Assembly (NCBI RefSeq): GCF_004340465.1
Contig: NZ_SLVV01000006.1
Location: forward strand, 1 to 64,000
DNA: 64,000 bases
Source: Mesobacillus foraminis
GTDB lineage: Bacteria > Bacillota > Bacilli > Bacillales > Cytobacillaceae
Direction of reading: 5' to 3'
Within the stretch, counting starts at the first letter, position 1; the number at the start of each line of letters is the position of its first letter. Shown here piece by piece: positions 26,607 to 34,662 of this stretch. The translations under genes were made by a program, and so were the position numbers. The notes under the pieces were generated by a model. That model saw nothing but the letters and a program-made list of their open reading frames with translations. It did not search any database and had not been told where the DNA came from.

Positions 26607-27239
26607 TTAATGTTCTTCAATCCCGATGACACGGCAGCCATTCTGTTCGAGTTTTTCTTTTATGATTTCGAGGGTATCCTTTGAGGTCCCCTTTGGAAGA
26701 GTAAAGAGAACCCTGCGAACCAGGCTCGCATGATAGCTGGAAGAATCGAGTGTTATGACTCCCTGAATGTCGCTGTATTTGCTGATGATCGCAGTCATTT
26801 TCGCCAAAGTTCCCCGTGTTCCATGGCTGGCGATTGTGACAGTGTAGCTGCCTTTGTGAAGTCCCCAGGCCTCTTCTAAAAGCTCTAGGACAGCGGCATG
26901 GGTCAGTATTCCGGCGAAGTTTCCTTTTTCGTCAATTACAGGTAAATAAGGATACCGTTTAAGGTTAAAGAAGGCTTTCATAAACCAGTCATTTTCGTAT
27001 AGAACGGTTTCCCGGTCAGTGACAAGTGAACACACAGCCTCTTCCAAGGAATTTCCTTCTTTGTATTCTAAAATATCAACCTTATATATATTGCCTATAT
27101 ACCTTGTTTGTGTCTTGTCAAGGACTGGTACACAGCGGTATCCAGTCCGATTTAAAAACCCAAGGGCCTGGCTGAGAGTGAAAGTTTCATTACAGTATTT
27201 CACATCTGGTTTCTTTACCATCTGATGACGGATTAACAT
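26607..27239 (-). CDS. CBS-pair plus ACT domain protein (CbpA-like)
   Basis: Protein of 210 residues: two CBS motifs (about 1-60 and 75-130) and an ACT domain (about 137-205, YTVTIASHGTRGTLAKMTAI). The architecture and length match the cyclic di-AMP binding protein CbpA known from Listeria, so it may be a c-di-AMP-responsive regulatory protein with no enzyme activity. Members of the wider AcuB group have the same layout, so the ligand is an inference. SD AAAGGAGGCGG is before the ATG. Single gene. Confidence 0.8.
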   Translation of the reverse strand: MLIRHQMVKKPDVKYCNETFTLSQALGFLNRTGYRCVPVLDKTQTRYIGNIYKVDILEYKEGNSLEEAVCSLVTDRETVLYENDWFMKAFFNLKRYPYLPVIDEKGNFAGILTHAAVLELLEEAWGLHKGSYTVTIASHGTRGTLAKMTAIISKYSDIQGVITLDSSSYHASLVRRVLFTLPKGTSKDTLEIIKEKLEQNGCRVIGIEEH

Positions 27240-27427
27240 GGGAAGCCCGCCTCCTTTTGCTCATGACCTTTTAGTCATGCTCTTTATAATTTCTCCCTTT
27301 GTAATGATATGTTATTTGGCTATCGTCCTATGCGAAAGTATTTCTTCAGTCCGTAAGAGTTAAGCCGCAGAATGTTTGATAATACCGTTATACTTATTGT
27401 AAGGTGGAGAATATGAGGAGTGATAGA

Positions 27428-28180
27428 ATGAATGAAACAATCAAGCTGTTAAAAAACCATCGCTCGATACGAGAGTTTGATACCGAAAAAGGTATATCTG
27501 AATGTCAGGTTCAAGTGATTATGGAAGCCGCAATGGCTGCACCGAATTGGATCAACGGCCAGCAGGTCAGTGTGATTGAGATTCGTGATCCCGCCAAAAA
27601 ATCGATGCTTTCAAAACACGCAGGCAACCAGAAATGGATTGAAGAGGCACCTGTGTTTTTTGTTTTCTGTCTTGACTTTTACCGGGCGGGAATTGCTGCT
27701 GAGAAAAACGGGAAAGAGCTTCAAATTGTGGACAATATAGAAGCTTTACTCGTTGGTTCCACTGATGTCGGGATTGCCCTTGGCAATGCAATCGCGGCAG
27801 CAGAATCCATGGGACTTGGCATTGTCCCCATTGGCGGAATACGAAGGAACCCGGAAACCTTTATAGATGAATTGAAGCTTCCGCCTTACGTGTTCCCGGT
27901 AACTGGCCTTGCTGTGGGTGCACCAAGGAAGATTCCTGGCCAAAAACCACGGCTGCCATTGGATGCAGTCTACCATAAAGAGCAATATAACTCTGATAGA
28001 CAGAGTGAACTTATCAACGAATATGATGATATGGTGGCAAAATATCATGCAGAGAGAAGCGATAGGAAAAGAAGTGACAACTGGTCTGGGAGCATTGCCT
28101 CCTTTTATGATCAGGGCTTTGAAGAATATGCTAAAAAAGTAGGGCCGGCACTGATAAAACAGGGTTTTAACTTTTCCTGA
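27428..28180 (+). CDS. NfrA-family NADPH-dependent FMN oxidoreductase (nitroreductase)
   Basis: Protein of 250 residues beginning MNETIKLLKNHRSIREF, very like B. subtilis NfrA1/YcnD. It has the FMN-binding HRSIR at 12-16, the AAPNWINGQQ segment near 34, and GLGIVPIGGIRRNP near 128. The enzymes are homodimeric flavoproteins using NADPH to reduce free FMN, quinones or nitro compounds. The ATG at 27428 is chosen because GAGGAGTGATAGA precedes it; earlier in-frame starts lack an SD. Its last 14 bases overlap a small gene on the other strand. Confidence 0.9.
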   Translation: MNETIKLLKNHRSIREFDTEKGISECQVQVIMEAAMAAPNWINGQQVSVIEIRDPAKKSMLSKHAGNQKWIEEAPVFFVFCLDFYRAGIAAEKNGKELQIVDNIEALLVGSTDVGIALGNAIAAAESMGLGIVPIGGIRRNPETFIDELKLPPYVFPVTGLAVGAPRKIPGQKPRLPLDAVYHKEQYNSDRQSELINEYDDMVAKYHAERSDRKRSDNWSGSIASFYDQGFEEYAKKVGPALIKQGFNFS

Positions 28181-28334
28181 CACCCCATCCTTCGATCCTC
28201 CTTCTGCGGGATTTAATAAGCTGGAGCAGGAGTATCCTCTCCTCCCGGGTTATCCCTTCTGTGAAAGATTCGATTAAGTTATTAGACTTATGATGCTTCT
28301 TAATATGGCTGATTCTATCAATTTGGAAGATCAT
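28167..28334 (-). CDS. Small basic protein overlapping the nitroreductase 3' end
   Basis: A 55-residue ORF on the minus strand: an N-terminal His/Lys-rich part (ISHIKKHHKSNNLIESF) and an amphipathic helix ending in an arginine run (EERILLLQLIKSRRRRIEG). It ends inside the last codons of the nitroreductase gene. Its amino acid content looks coding, but no good SD precedes the ATG (only CAAGAAA), so translation is uncertain. I recognise no family; small basic helical proteins of this kind often bind nucleic acid, which is only a guess. Confidence 0.5.
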   Translation of the reverse strand: MIFQIDRISHIKKHHKSNNLIESFTEGITREERILLLQLIKSRRRRIEGWGVRKS

Positions 28335-28401
28335 TTTCTTGAACGATTAGGTATTTATAATATAATTTTTTATAAAACGTTTAAGGCAATGGAGATATTT
28401 T

Positions 28402-29493
28402 ATGAAATCCCGGAAAGTTAAAAAGCTTAAATGGAAGATAAAGCCCGGCATTGTTTTAGCAGGGGTATTAATGCTTAAAGTAGCAGAAATGGTCGTATTC
28501 CAAAGGGTTCTTCATTGGTACCAGGATATACCTGTCAACAATAAGGAAGAATTAATTGACATCATTGTTTTGTTGCTGATCATGAGTCCATTTACCATCA
28601 TTGTCATGAGGCAACAGAAAACCATGCAGGAAGCTGAGGAAAGATACAAAGGATTTACGGAAGACTCGCTCGTTGGGATCTTTTCTTACGAGGATGCAAG
28701 AATTACTTATGTGAACAGTCGCTTCTTGCAAATTTTGGGATACAAAAGGGAAGATGTTATTGGAAGGGATTTCCATGACCTAATTGTACCCGAGGACCAT
28801 GATCTGGTAGCTCAATCTATCATGAGCAAGCTTCATAATCATGAAGAATTTTCTGTTCTGCAGATCAGGGCAATCAGGAAGGATGATAAAATCATTGAGG
28901 TAGAGCTTTACAGTACAATTTTAATAAGGGATGGCAGGCCTGTCATTTCTGGTTCAATTATGGATATCTCTGAACGGGTAAGCAGGGAAAGAACTCTGCA
29001 AAAATTAGCATTTTATGATCAGTTGACTGGACTTCCAAACCGCAAATCTTTTGAGGATCGTCTACTCGAGGTTTCTCATGGCAAGGGGACTGAAACCGCA
29101 AGATTTGCACTGTTATTTTTAGATTTGGACGGCTTTAAACAAGCGAACGATACGTATGGGCACCTTGCAGGAGATCTGCTTTTAAAAGAGGTGGCAACTC
29201 GCCTTTTGAACTGTACCAGGGAAGAGGATTTGGTATCTCGCTATGCCGGAGATGAATTTTTGATTCTTTTATCGAAGGGTGACAGGACTTTGGCCATGGA
29301 GGTCGCAGAAAGGATCGCTGGAGCCATAAATACCCCGTTTATTATCAACGGCAACGAAATTGTCATATCTGCAAGCATAGGGATTTCCTTATACCCTGAG
29401 GATGGTAAAGAAACAAGCATTCTAATCAAAAACGCCGATACAGCGATGTACCAGGCAAAAGGGGCAGGGAAGAACACGTACCAATTTCATTAG
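28402..29493 (+). CDS. Membrane-anchored PAS-GGDEF diguanylate cyclase
   Basis: Protein of 363 residues: two membrane helices (about 15-35 and 50-68), a PAS domain (about 78-190) and a GGDEF domain (about 200-363). The active site reads AGDEF (282-286), a variant found in active cyclases. The inhibitory site RXXD (R273-D276) stands exactly five residues before it, so product inhibition by c-di-GMP is expected. It would make c-di-GMP in response to a PAS-sensed signal. There is no EAL domain. The SD is AATGGAG. Single gene. Confidence 0.93.
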   Translation: MKSRKVKKLKWKIKPGIVLAGVLMLKVAEMVVFQRVLHWYQDIPVNNKEELIDIIVLLLIMSPFTIIVMRQQKTMQEAEERYKGFTEDSLVGIFSYEDARITYVNSRFLQILGYKREDVIGRDFHDLIVPEDHDLVAQSIMSKLHNHEEFSVLQIRAIRKDDKIIEVELYSTILIRDGRPVISGSIMDISERVSRERTLQKLAFYDQLTGLPNRKSFEDRLLEVSHGKGTETARFALLFLDLDGFKQANDTYGHLAGDLLLKEVATRLLNCTREEDLVSRYAGDEFLILLSKGDRTLAMEVAERIAGAINTPFIINGNEIVISASIGISLYPEDGKETSILIKNADTAMYQAKGAGKNTYQFH

Positions 29494-29513
29494 CGGCGGG
29501 TACCCCGTCAATA

Positions 29514-29562
29514 AAGAAGCCTGTTCCCTGGCCAAAACTGGCCGCGGTAACAGGCTTCTTCC
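29514..29562. terminator. Bidirectional terminator
   Basis: GAAGCCTGTT and AACAGGCTTC form a long stem, with a second inner stem GGCCA / TGGCC, between convergent genes. Confidence 0.85.
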
Positions 29563-31245
29563 TTATTCAAGGCCTTCAATAACTAGTTCTTTGGCAGGAA
29601 GGAAAACTTCTCCTGTATCCAGGTAGTTAACTCTCACTTTATCGCCTTCTTGGAGATAAATGGCTAATGGACTGGTTTCCGAAGAAATGGTGTAATTCTT
29701 CTTGTTATTTAGGAAGAAGGTAACCACTGTGGCATCGCCTGTTTTTTCCTTGTAGACTCTAAGCACAGTTCCGCTGATTTGTTTTTCTTCTGCCTTTGAG
29801 CTTCCATCAACCGAACCTCCGCCTCTCTGCAATGCCGTTTTATATAACCTTAAGGCTTCATTTGGAGTTGTTCCATATACGGATATTTCCGGATTGGCTG
29901 CTGATACAATAAAGTAGTTTTGCAGGAAACCATTTGCATCCAGTACAGGTGTCAGCCAGCTGGCTTCTCCATAGAAATTGTAAAGAATCGGCATCTTTCC
30001 ATTCCATTTTTTTTCAATGAATTTCTTTTCAATAATCTGAAGGGCTCCCTGCGAATCCATATACGATTCTTCTAAATTTCCTGTATAATAGGTCGCTTCC
30101 CCGGTTCTGGAATTCGTAAGAGAGTAGCCCAGCATGGAATCTACCCCTTCCTTGGGCGACGTGAAATCAGTGAAATAGAACATCTCGCCATTCTCATCGA
30201 AAATAGGACTGACATTCGCTTCCGTCCCCTCATCTGAAGGAAGTTTTACATCTTTCTTTCCAAACTTGCTATTCCAGAATCCATGTATATAATTGCCGAA
30301 ATAACTATTCTGCAGGCTGACTGCTTCCGGAGATACTGCACCGTCAATAAATTCAGGAACTTCATTTAAATTATAGGATTCTATTTCGCCGTTCGCTGGG
30401 TCTGCAACAACAACTCCTTTTACATCAAAACCATTGCGTGCAGAAACAAATTCGCCGAAAGAACGGATATAATATGGTTTTCCATCATCGTTAATTTCCA
30501 GTTGGACGTCTCCGTAGAAAATTTCTTTTGGATACTTCATCCTTATATGACGTTCGATTTTCTTATTAAAGTATGAGGAAGGAGTATAGGACATTTCGCT
30601 TTTGATAAATTTAGGGTTTGCGGAAGAGTCGGTCGCACTGATGGTAAAATAGCCAGGTGTTACATCTCCGTTCACCCATTTAAAGAAACCGGAAAACTCA
30701 ACTGGTGCAATATAAACATACTCTCCGTTTACCTTTTGAATCTGTAAATTTCCAAGCTCATAATAGCTCGTATTTGGCACCTGGCCAAAAGCTTTTTTCA
30801 TTTTATTCCTGGCAAATTGCGGTGGTACACTTGCCGGCGTTTCAGTTTCATCAAATGTCTCGATTTCAGTTTTTGTCGCCATTTTTGCAATCTCATATTT
30901 TTCGTTTGCATTGAATAAGAAGGCAGACAGGAGATAAATACCGAGGAGGAGACTGCCGAGGAAAAGAATTCCTTTGATGATTCTTTCCTTGCCTTTGGCC
31001 AAAACGGCTCCTGCCGCCGCAATTAAAATGAAGAATACCCACAATGATGAGAAATTGAGGTCCCGATTGGTTAGATAATAAAAGACAAAGACGCTTAACA
31101 TACAGACAAGGACAGCTGTAACCATTATAGCCGGAAATGCCTTTTTGGTGTTTTCATTTTCCTGTTGTTTATTTCTTGAGAACGGGTAGAGCAGCAGCGC
31201 AGAACCCAGCCCCGCAATCAATGAAAATAGTAACATGTTACCCAT
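29563..31245 (-). CDS. Large membrane protein of unknown function
   Basis: Protein of 560 residues. The first 110 residues hold four membrane helices (about 3-22, 38-58, 66-82, 88-110). The remaining 450 form a large domain, predicted extracellular by charge, rich in aromatic and beta-type stretches (NGEYVYIAPVEFSGFFKW, GYFTISATDSSANP). The last 75 residues look like a small OB-like barrel (ISGTVLRVYKEKTGDATVV). No catalytic motif is evident and I recognise no named family. The SD GGGGAGA precedes the ATG. Single gene, convergent with the cyclase gene. Confidence 0.85.
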   Translation of the reverse strand: MGNMLLFSLIAGLGSALLLYPFSRNKQQENENTKKAFPAIMVTAVLVCMLSVFVFYYLTNRDLNFSSLWVFFILIAAAGAVLAKGKERIIKGILFLGSLLLGIYLLSAFLFNANEKYEIAKMATKTEIETFDETETPASVPPQFARNKMKKAFGQVPNTSYYELGNLQIQKVNGEYVYIAPVEFSGFFKWVNGDVTPGYFTISATDSSANPKFIKSEMSYTPSSYFNKKIERHIRMKYPKEIFYGDVQLEINDDGKPYYIRSFGEFVSARNGFDVKGVVVADPANGEIESYNLNEVPEFIDGAVSPEAVSLQNSYFGNYIHGFWNSKFGKKDVKLPSDEGTEANVSPIFDENGEMFYFTDFTSPKEGVDSMLGYSLTNSRTGEATYYTGNLEESYMDSQGALQIIEKKFIEKKWNGKMPILYNFYGEASWLTPVLDANGFLQNYFIVSAANPEISVYGTTPNEALRLYKTALQRGGGSVDGSSKAEEKQISGTVLRVYKEKTGDATVVTFFLNNKKNYTISSETSPLAIYLQEGDKVRVNYLDTGEVFLPAKELVIEGLE

Positions 31246-31535
31246 AAAATCTCCCCTTTAAGGTTGCTTATTAGTTTATTTACGGTTGAATGCAAGAAAG
31301 GTTTCATCCAAGAAAATTCAGGACAGGCTATTTTACATATTGCTTCTTTATATAAAGTGGGATGGCTAAAGCCGGAGTATGCATTTTTGAAAACGACGAA
31401 ACACCTGACAGAGAAATGGTGCTACTGCTTTAACTAGCTCTATCTCCGGTTACAGAAAGTGGTAGCATAAATGCATACTGCTTGTAATTCAGGGTAATTT
31501 ATATATGATTGAAAACAAAAGGGGGTGTTACTGAT
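31246..31535. other. Structured leader of the haemoglobin gene
   Basis: No gene. Two interlocked complementary pairs occur: CCGGAG (31372-31377) with CTCCGG (31444-31449), and AGTATGCATTT (31376-31386) with AAATGCATACT (31469-31479). Together they could form a pseudoknot upstream of the haemoglobin start. GTGCTAC and GTGGTAGCA could pair in addition. No known riboswitch class recognised. Confidence 0.45.
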
Positions 31536-31898
31536 ATGGAACAATCACTATATGAAAAGGTTGGCGGGGAGGAAGCGATTGGCAAAGTTGTGGATTATTT
31601 TTATGATGAGCTGGTTTTAAAGGATCCAACTGTAAACCAGTTCTTCAAGGACACAGATATGGAGAAACAGCGCCGGCATCAGACAAAGTTTATTAGCTTT
31701 GCCCTTGGCGGTCCTAATCAATATTCCGGAAACTCTATGGCTAAAGCACATCAAGGGATGAATATACAGCCGGAGCATTTCGATGCCATTGTCAGGCATT
31801 TACATAAGGCGCTCGCCCATTTTGGTGTAAGTGAAAATGATATTGACCAGGCTTTGACCAAGGTTGCTACTTTACGGGACGACATAATGTATAAGTAA
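31536..31898 (+). CDS. Group I truncated haemoglobin
   Basis: Protein of 120 residues, the size of trHbN-type globins. The B10 tyrosine is in VDYFYDELV, followed by the FF pair in VNQFF. The proximal haem-ligating histidine is in the F helix segment FDAIVRHLHKAL, and AHQGMNI precedes it as in the family. Such proteins bind O2 or NO and often detoxify NO. The ATG at 31536 is used since GGGGGTG lies nine bases before it; the upstream in-frame TTG at 31509 has no SD. The leader has notable inverted repeats. Confidence 0.92.
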   Translation: MEQSLYEKVGGEEAIGKVVDYFYDELVLKDPTVNQFFKDTDMEKQRRHQTKFISFALGGPNQYSGNSMAKAHQGMNIQPEHFDAIVRHLHKALAHFGVSENDIDQALTKVATLRDDIMYK

Positions 31899-32050
31899 CT
31901 TTCTAAATATTCAACAAAGTGTTTGCATTCCGTAATATTGCTAGATCCTGACTAAAGCAAGCTGCATAGGAAGGTCTCCAGAAGGCAAAACACATTAAAT
32001 GTTTATTGGGCCAAGCCCTGTTTGTTCTGTTCTTGAGTCCCGTTTAAAGG

Positions 32051-32087
32051 AGCCAGTTGCATTTACTCTGCATCTGGCTTTTTGTTT
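32051..32087 (+). terminator. Terminator, far downstream of the haemoglobin gene
   Basis: AGCCAGTTGCA and TGCATCTGGCT form a stem with a 7-nt loop, followed by TTTTGTTTT. It is 150 bases after the haemoglobin stop, so the transcript would have a long 3' UTR or a separate small RNA would end here. Confidence 0.8.
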
Positions 32088-32231
32088 TAGTGCGTGGTGA
32101 CGGGCAGGCTGTAGCGACAAGGATCTTATAACTTAATAAATAGGTTTATAGATCCGTGCATGAGAAGAAGAAAGGTATAAAAGGCTGGAGTAAATTGGCA
32201 TTGGGGATACAATAAAATTGGGGGAAAAACC

Positions 32232-32261
32232 TTGTACGGATATAAACCAATCGTATATAGT
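32232..32261 (+). promoter_or_regulatory. Putative sigma-A promoter of yozE
   Basis: TTGTAC (32232-32237) and TATAGT (32256-32261) are spaced 18 bp, 38 bases before the yozE start. Confidence 0.6.
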
Positions 32262-32298
32262 ATAGTACATATATTTACGATAGAAGGGCGTATGAGAA

Positions 32299-32520
32299 AT
32301 GTTTAGAAGCTTCTACCATTTTTTAATGAAATATAGACATCCAAAGCCCCAAGACTCCATTAGTGCATTTGCCAATAGTGCATATGAGGACCATGGATTC
32401 CCAAAAAATTCCGAGGACTATGATGAGATAAGTACCTACCTTGAGTTTAATGGGCAATATCTGGAAAGCATGGCCATTTTTGATGAGGCGTGGGAATTAT
32501 ATCTTCAGTCAGAGGGGTAG
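32299..32520 (+). CDS. yozE: YozE, UPF0346 SAM-like protein
   Basis: Protein of 73 residues that matches B. subtilis YozE (FRSFYHFLMKYRHPKPQDSI near the start, then FPKNSEDYDEISTYLE). The family has a compact helical SAM-like fold and no known molecular role. The SD AGAAGGG is upstream. It has its own promoter-like sequence and a strong terminator. In B. subtilis it also lies in the broader yod/yoz region, as here. Confidence 0.93.
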   Translation: MFRSFYHFLMKYRHPKPQDSISAFANSAYEDHGFPKNSEDYDEISTYLEFNGQYLESMAIFDEAWELYLQSEG

Positions 32521-32553
32521 ATATTATACTCTACTCTGCCTAAGTTTGGAGAC

Positions 32554-32596
32554 AAATGGGTTCGGAATCCTCACATTCCGAACCCATTTTGTTTTG
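32554..32596 (+). terminator. Terminator of yozE
   Basis: AAATGGGTTCGGAAT and ATTCCGAACCCATTT form a perfect 15-bp stem, followed by TGTTTTG. Confidence 0.93.
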
Positions 32597-32598
32597 TA

Positions 32599-32761
32599 TT
32601 ATTTTTGATGCTTAAGGTACGAATGAAAGGGAGCTTTATAAATAATGTCAGATTCACTACTAAGGCGGCCACCTTCAAAATACATCTACCCCCACTTCAT
32701 AAATGAAGGGAAAATCATGAGCTGCTTCCATTTCTCCAGATAAACTGGTTTTGCTGAACAA
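32599..32761 (-). pseudogene. Decayed small gene, one frameshift
   Basis: On the minus strand a coding-like reading runs from about 32761 (LFSKTSLSGEMEAAHDFPFI, then YEVGVDVF) into a stop. Dropping one base at the A run 32677-32680 lets it continue as EGGRLSSESDIIYKAPFHSY and LKHQK to the stop at 32599. The continuity across the shift suggests a once intact gene of about 55 residues. GGAG precedes the internal ATG at 32731. I recognise no family. Confidence 0.4.
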
Positions 32762-32893
32762 CTTGATCTATAGCAACCTCTCTAGTTGATTTCGTTAGAT
32801 TAGGTTGTTTTTCAAAAGCTTACATCACCCAAGCCTTATAATTATCAATTTTAAAATAGTCTTGGTAATACGTTTACATAAATTTTAAACACA
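32762..32893. other. Intergenic, no feature
   Basis: AT-rich sequence between the decayed gene and the dispersed repeat; I see nothing that I can support as a gene or site. Confidence 0.5.
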
Positions 32894-33010
32894 GTTGATT
32901 GTAGGTGTGGGTGCGATTGCGCCAGCGGGATCAGCGGGACAGAGGTCTTGCAGTGGCATTCCCATCGATAGGCAGACAGCCGGCCTAGCGGAAAGCAAAG
33001 CGCCTGGACT
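32894..33010. repeat. Dispersed GC-rich intergenic repeat, diverged copy A
   Basis: Shares the order GTTGATTG, GCGGGATCAGCGGGACAG and AGCGGAAAGCAAAGCGCCTG with copy B at 39071-39200, with the middle diverged. Repeats of this type are common between genes in Bacillaceae. The open frame across it (32895-33077) is not a gene. Confidence 0.7.
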
Positions 33011-33121
33011 AAACAGTCTTCAAAGTCAATGGTTTTCTTTTCTCCTGGCGTGGCGATTTTCCATCAAGCGCATATAATGTGGTAACAAAATTCACGACGC
33101 ATCATTGAGAGGATGGAGGAA

Positions 33122-33838
33122 ATGGAGAAAAGAAAGGAACCGAAATATAAAATCGGTGATACGGTCGTGATCACAATTTATGGCACAGTGGGTAAGGTTA
33201 CAAATGTTAAATGGCTTGATGGCTTGTATGTCTATGAGATTAATAAAAGCCAGGGGCTATATCTTGAATCAAGTCTGCTGCCGTTGTCTGAATATGAAGG
33301 AAAGCTCCTTGAAAAAGAGCATATTGATATAGAATATAAGTTTTTTTTCGGAGATCTTGTCCAAGTGAAAGGCTATGGCTCCGATCTATTTAAAATAGTA
33401 GGATTCCGGACGGAAATCTGGCGATACAAGGAGGATTCCTGGGAGGATGTCATCTATGAGCTATCCCGTATAAAAGACGGGGAATGGCTGGAAGCCGGAG
33501 AAGAAGAGTTGACTCTCGTGGCGGATGCCGAGAGCGCTGAGGTTTTTATTCAAAAGCTTGGTTTGCTGTATTCCAATGAGAAGAAGGCTTTGCCAGCCCC
33601 TGCCAATGATAAAAAATCAGCTGCGCCAAATACGAGAAAAAACGCTGAAAAAGACGAACTCAGAAAAAAGAACAAGAAACGGATTCAAATTGATAGCCTG
33701 CTGGACATTTATAATGACTATCGGATCCTTTATAATTGGTTTGGAGACGATGAATATGCTCATGTCATGAAAGTGGTCCTGCGAAAGCTAGCCATAATTG
33801 TGAACAACGACGGAAGAACGATGTCTAAATCAGAGTGA
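33122..33838 (+). CDS. Hypothetical protein, probable YodN homologue
   Basis: Protein of 238 residues from the ATG at 33122 (GAGAGGATGGAGGAA upstream; the ATG at 33113 abuts its SD). The N-terminal half resembles two small SH3-like barrels (KIGDTVVITIYGTVGKVTNV and FFGDLVQVKGYGSDLFKIVG). The middle is a charged Lys/Ala linker (about 160-195) and the C-terminus is helical. The next conserved gene is yozD, which follows yodN in B. subtilis, so I infer a YodN counterpart from position. Function unknown. It overlaps the convergent small gene by 14 bp. Confidence 0.75.
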   Translation: MEKRKEPKYKIGDTVVITIYGTVGKVTNVKWLDGLYVYEINKSQGLYLESSLLPLSEYEGKLLEKEHIDIEYKFFFGDLVQVKGYGSDLFKIVGFRTEIWRYKEDSWEDVIYELSRIKDGEWLEAGEEELTLVADAESAEVFIQKLGLLYSNEKKALPAPANDKKSAAPNTRKNAEKDELRKKNKKRIQIDSLLDIYNDYRILYNWFGDDEYAHVMKVVLRKLAIIVNNDGRTMSKSE

Positions 33839-33995
33839 TAAATTGAAAAATCACAAAGGTCAAAAATGGAACTCCAAGGAATAAGATCAGGCTGAATAGC
33901 CAGTTTGTGGTCTGGCCGAAAACTTCGATAGTTGCACTGTCCTCACTGTTAATGTCTTCAACGAATGTTTGAACCGCTGCTTTAATTTTTTCCAT
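33825..33995 (-). CDS. Small single-pass membrane protein
   Basis: Protein of 56 residues from the ATG at 33995 (GGGGTGATC upstream). The N-terminal half is polar (KIKAAVQTFVEDINSEDSAT) and the C-terminal half is one long hydrophobic helix (WLFSLILFLGVPFLTFVIF). The open frame extends further upstream but without an SD. It is convergent with, and overlaps, the yodN-like gene by 14 bp. No family recognised. Confidence 0.7.
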   Translation of the reverse strand: MEKIKAAVQTFVEDINSEDSATIEVFGQTTNWLFSLILFLGVPFLTFVIFQFITLI

Positions 33996-34171
33996 ATGAT
34001 CACCCCGTCCATTTTTTAACAATTTATGCTTGTCCATTGCCAGCTAGACCATAGAATTAATTTTTATTACAGTTCAATTTTATTAGCCTTCTTTGAAAAT
34101 ATTACTTTGTACAGAACTAGGAATGAAAAATATCTGTGCTTCATACATTCTGTAAAAAGGGGGGCGATTCT

Positions 34172-34345
34172 GTGAAAGAGATCGAAGTCATTATCGATAC
34201 GGAAGAAATAGCTGAATTTTTCTTTCATGAGCTGGTAAAGAGGGGATACGTTCCCACTGAAGAAGAACTGGAGGAAATCGCAGATATCACTTTTGAATAT
34301 TTGCTTGATAAAAGCATTATCGACGAAGAAGTCGATAATGAGTAA
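34172..34345 (+). CDS. yozD: YozD-family small acidic protein
   Basis: Protein of 57 residues very like B. subtilis YozD (IDTEEIAEFFFHELVKRGYV, then EIADITFEYLLDK). The start is GTG at 34172, following AAAGGGGGGCG; the upstream frame is not preceded by an SD. It is acidic and helical with no known function. It lies after the yodN-like gene, as in B. subtilis. Confidence 0.88.
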   Translation: MKEIEVIIDTEEIAEFFFHELVKRGYVPTEEELEEIADITFEYLLDKSIIDEEVDNE

Positions 34346-34349
34346 AGAA

Positions 34350-34376
34350 GGCGGGCCGGTCTGGTCCGTCTTTTTA
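34350..34376 (+). terminator. Terminator of yozD
   Basis: GCGGGCC pairs with GGTCCGT (with G-U pairs) and is followed by CTTTTT, starting five bases after the yozD stop. Confidence 0.75.
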
Positions 34377-34459
34377 AGGTAAAAAATAGATAGTAAAATG
34401 AAACTTGTGCAGGCAATATTCGTATATATCCATATAAGGTAAAAGAGGGAGGACGAAGC

Positions 34460-34633
34460 GTGCTCAAAAAAATCATTAATTCAGTGATGAAAAATGCCAT
34501 GGGCAAGAAAAAACACTACGGCTCAAGTGACAGCTGGAAGAAACACAAACACCACAAGCATTCAAGCATGGGGCATCACTACTATAAGCGGAAGCACAAG
34601 AGCCGCAGCTTCAGCAGTTTTTACAGCAGCTGA
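34460..34633 (+). CDS. Very small, Lys/His/Ser-rich basic protein
   Basis: A 57-residue ORF with a GTG start at 34460, nine bases after GAGGGAGGA. It reads LKKIINSVMKNAMGKKKHYG, then repeated Lys/His/Ser/Tyr (KKHKHHKHSSMGHHYYKRKH, SFSSFYSS). The protein is strongly basic and low in complexity, like some spore-coat or spore-core proteins. It stands 29 bp before the kinase gene on the same strand, so the two are probably cotranscribed with spo0M. No family recognised; a spore role is only suggested by composition and neighbours. Confidence 0.7.
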   Translation: MLKKIINSVMKNAMGKKKHYGSSDSWKKHKHHKHSSMGHHYYKRKHKSRSFSSFYSS

Positions 34634-34662
34634 TCTACTTTTGATCGAATGGAAGGCAGCAC

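Larger units (their letters stand above)
31899..32298. other. Intergenic region between haemoglobin gene and yozE
   Basis: No supported gene. It holds a terminator-like hairpin at 32051, an AT-rich inverted repeat (GGATCTTATAAC / GTTTATAGATCC, 32121-32155) and the yozE promoter. The minus strand is open over about 45 codons between 31910 and 32050 but has no start with an SD. Confidence 0.6.

Noticed and set aside
32895-33077. Open frame of 60 codons
   Set aside because: It lies on the dispersed GC-rich repeat, where open frames are expected from composition.
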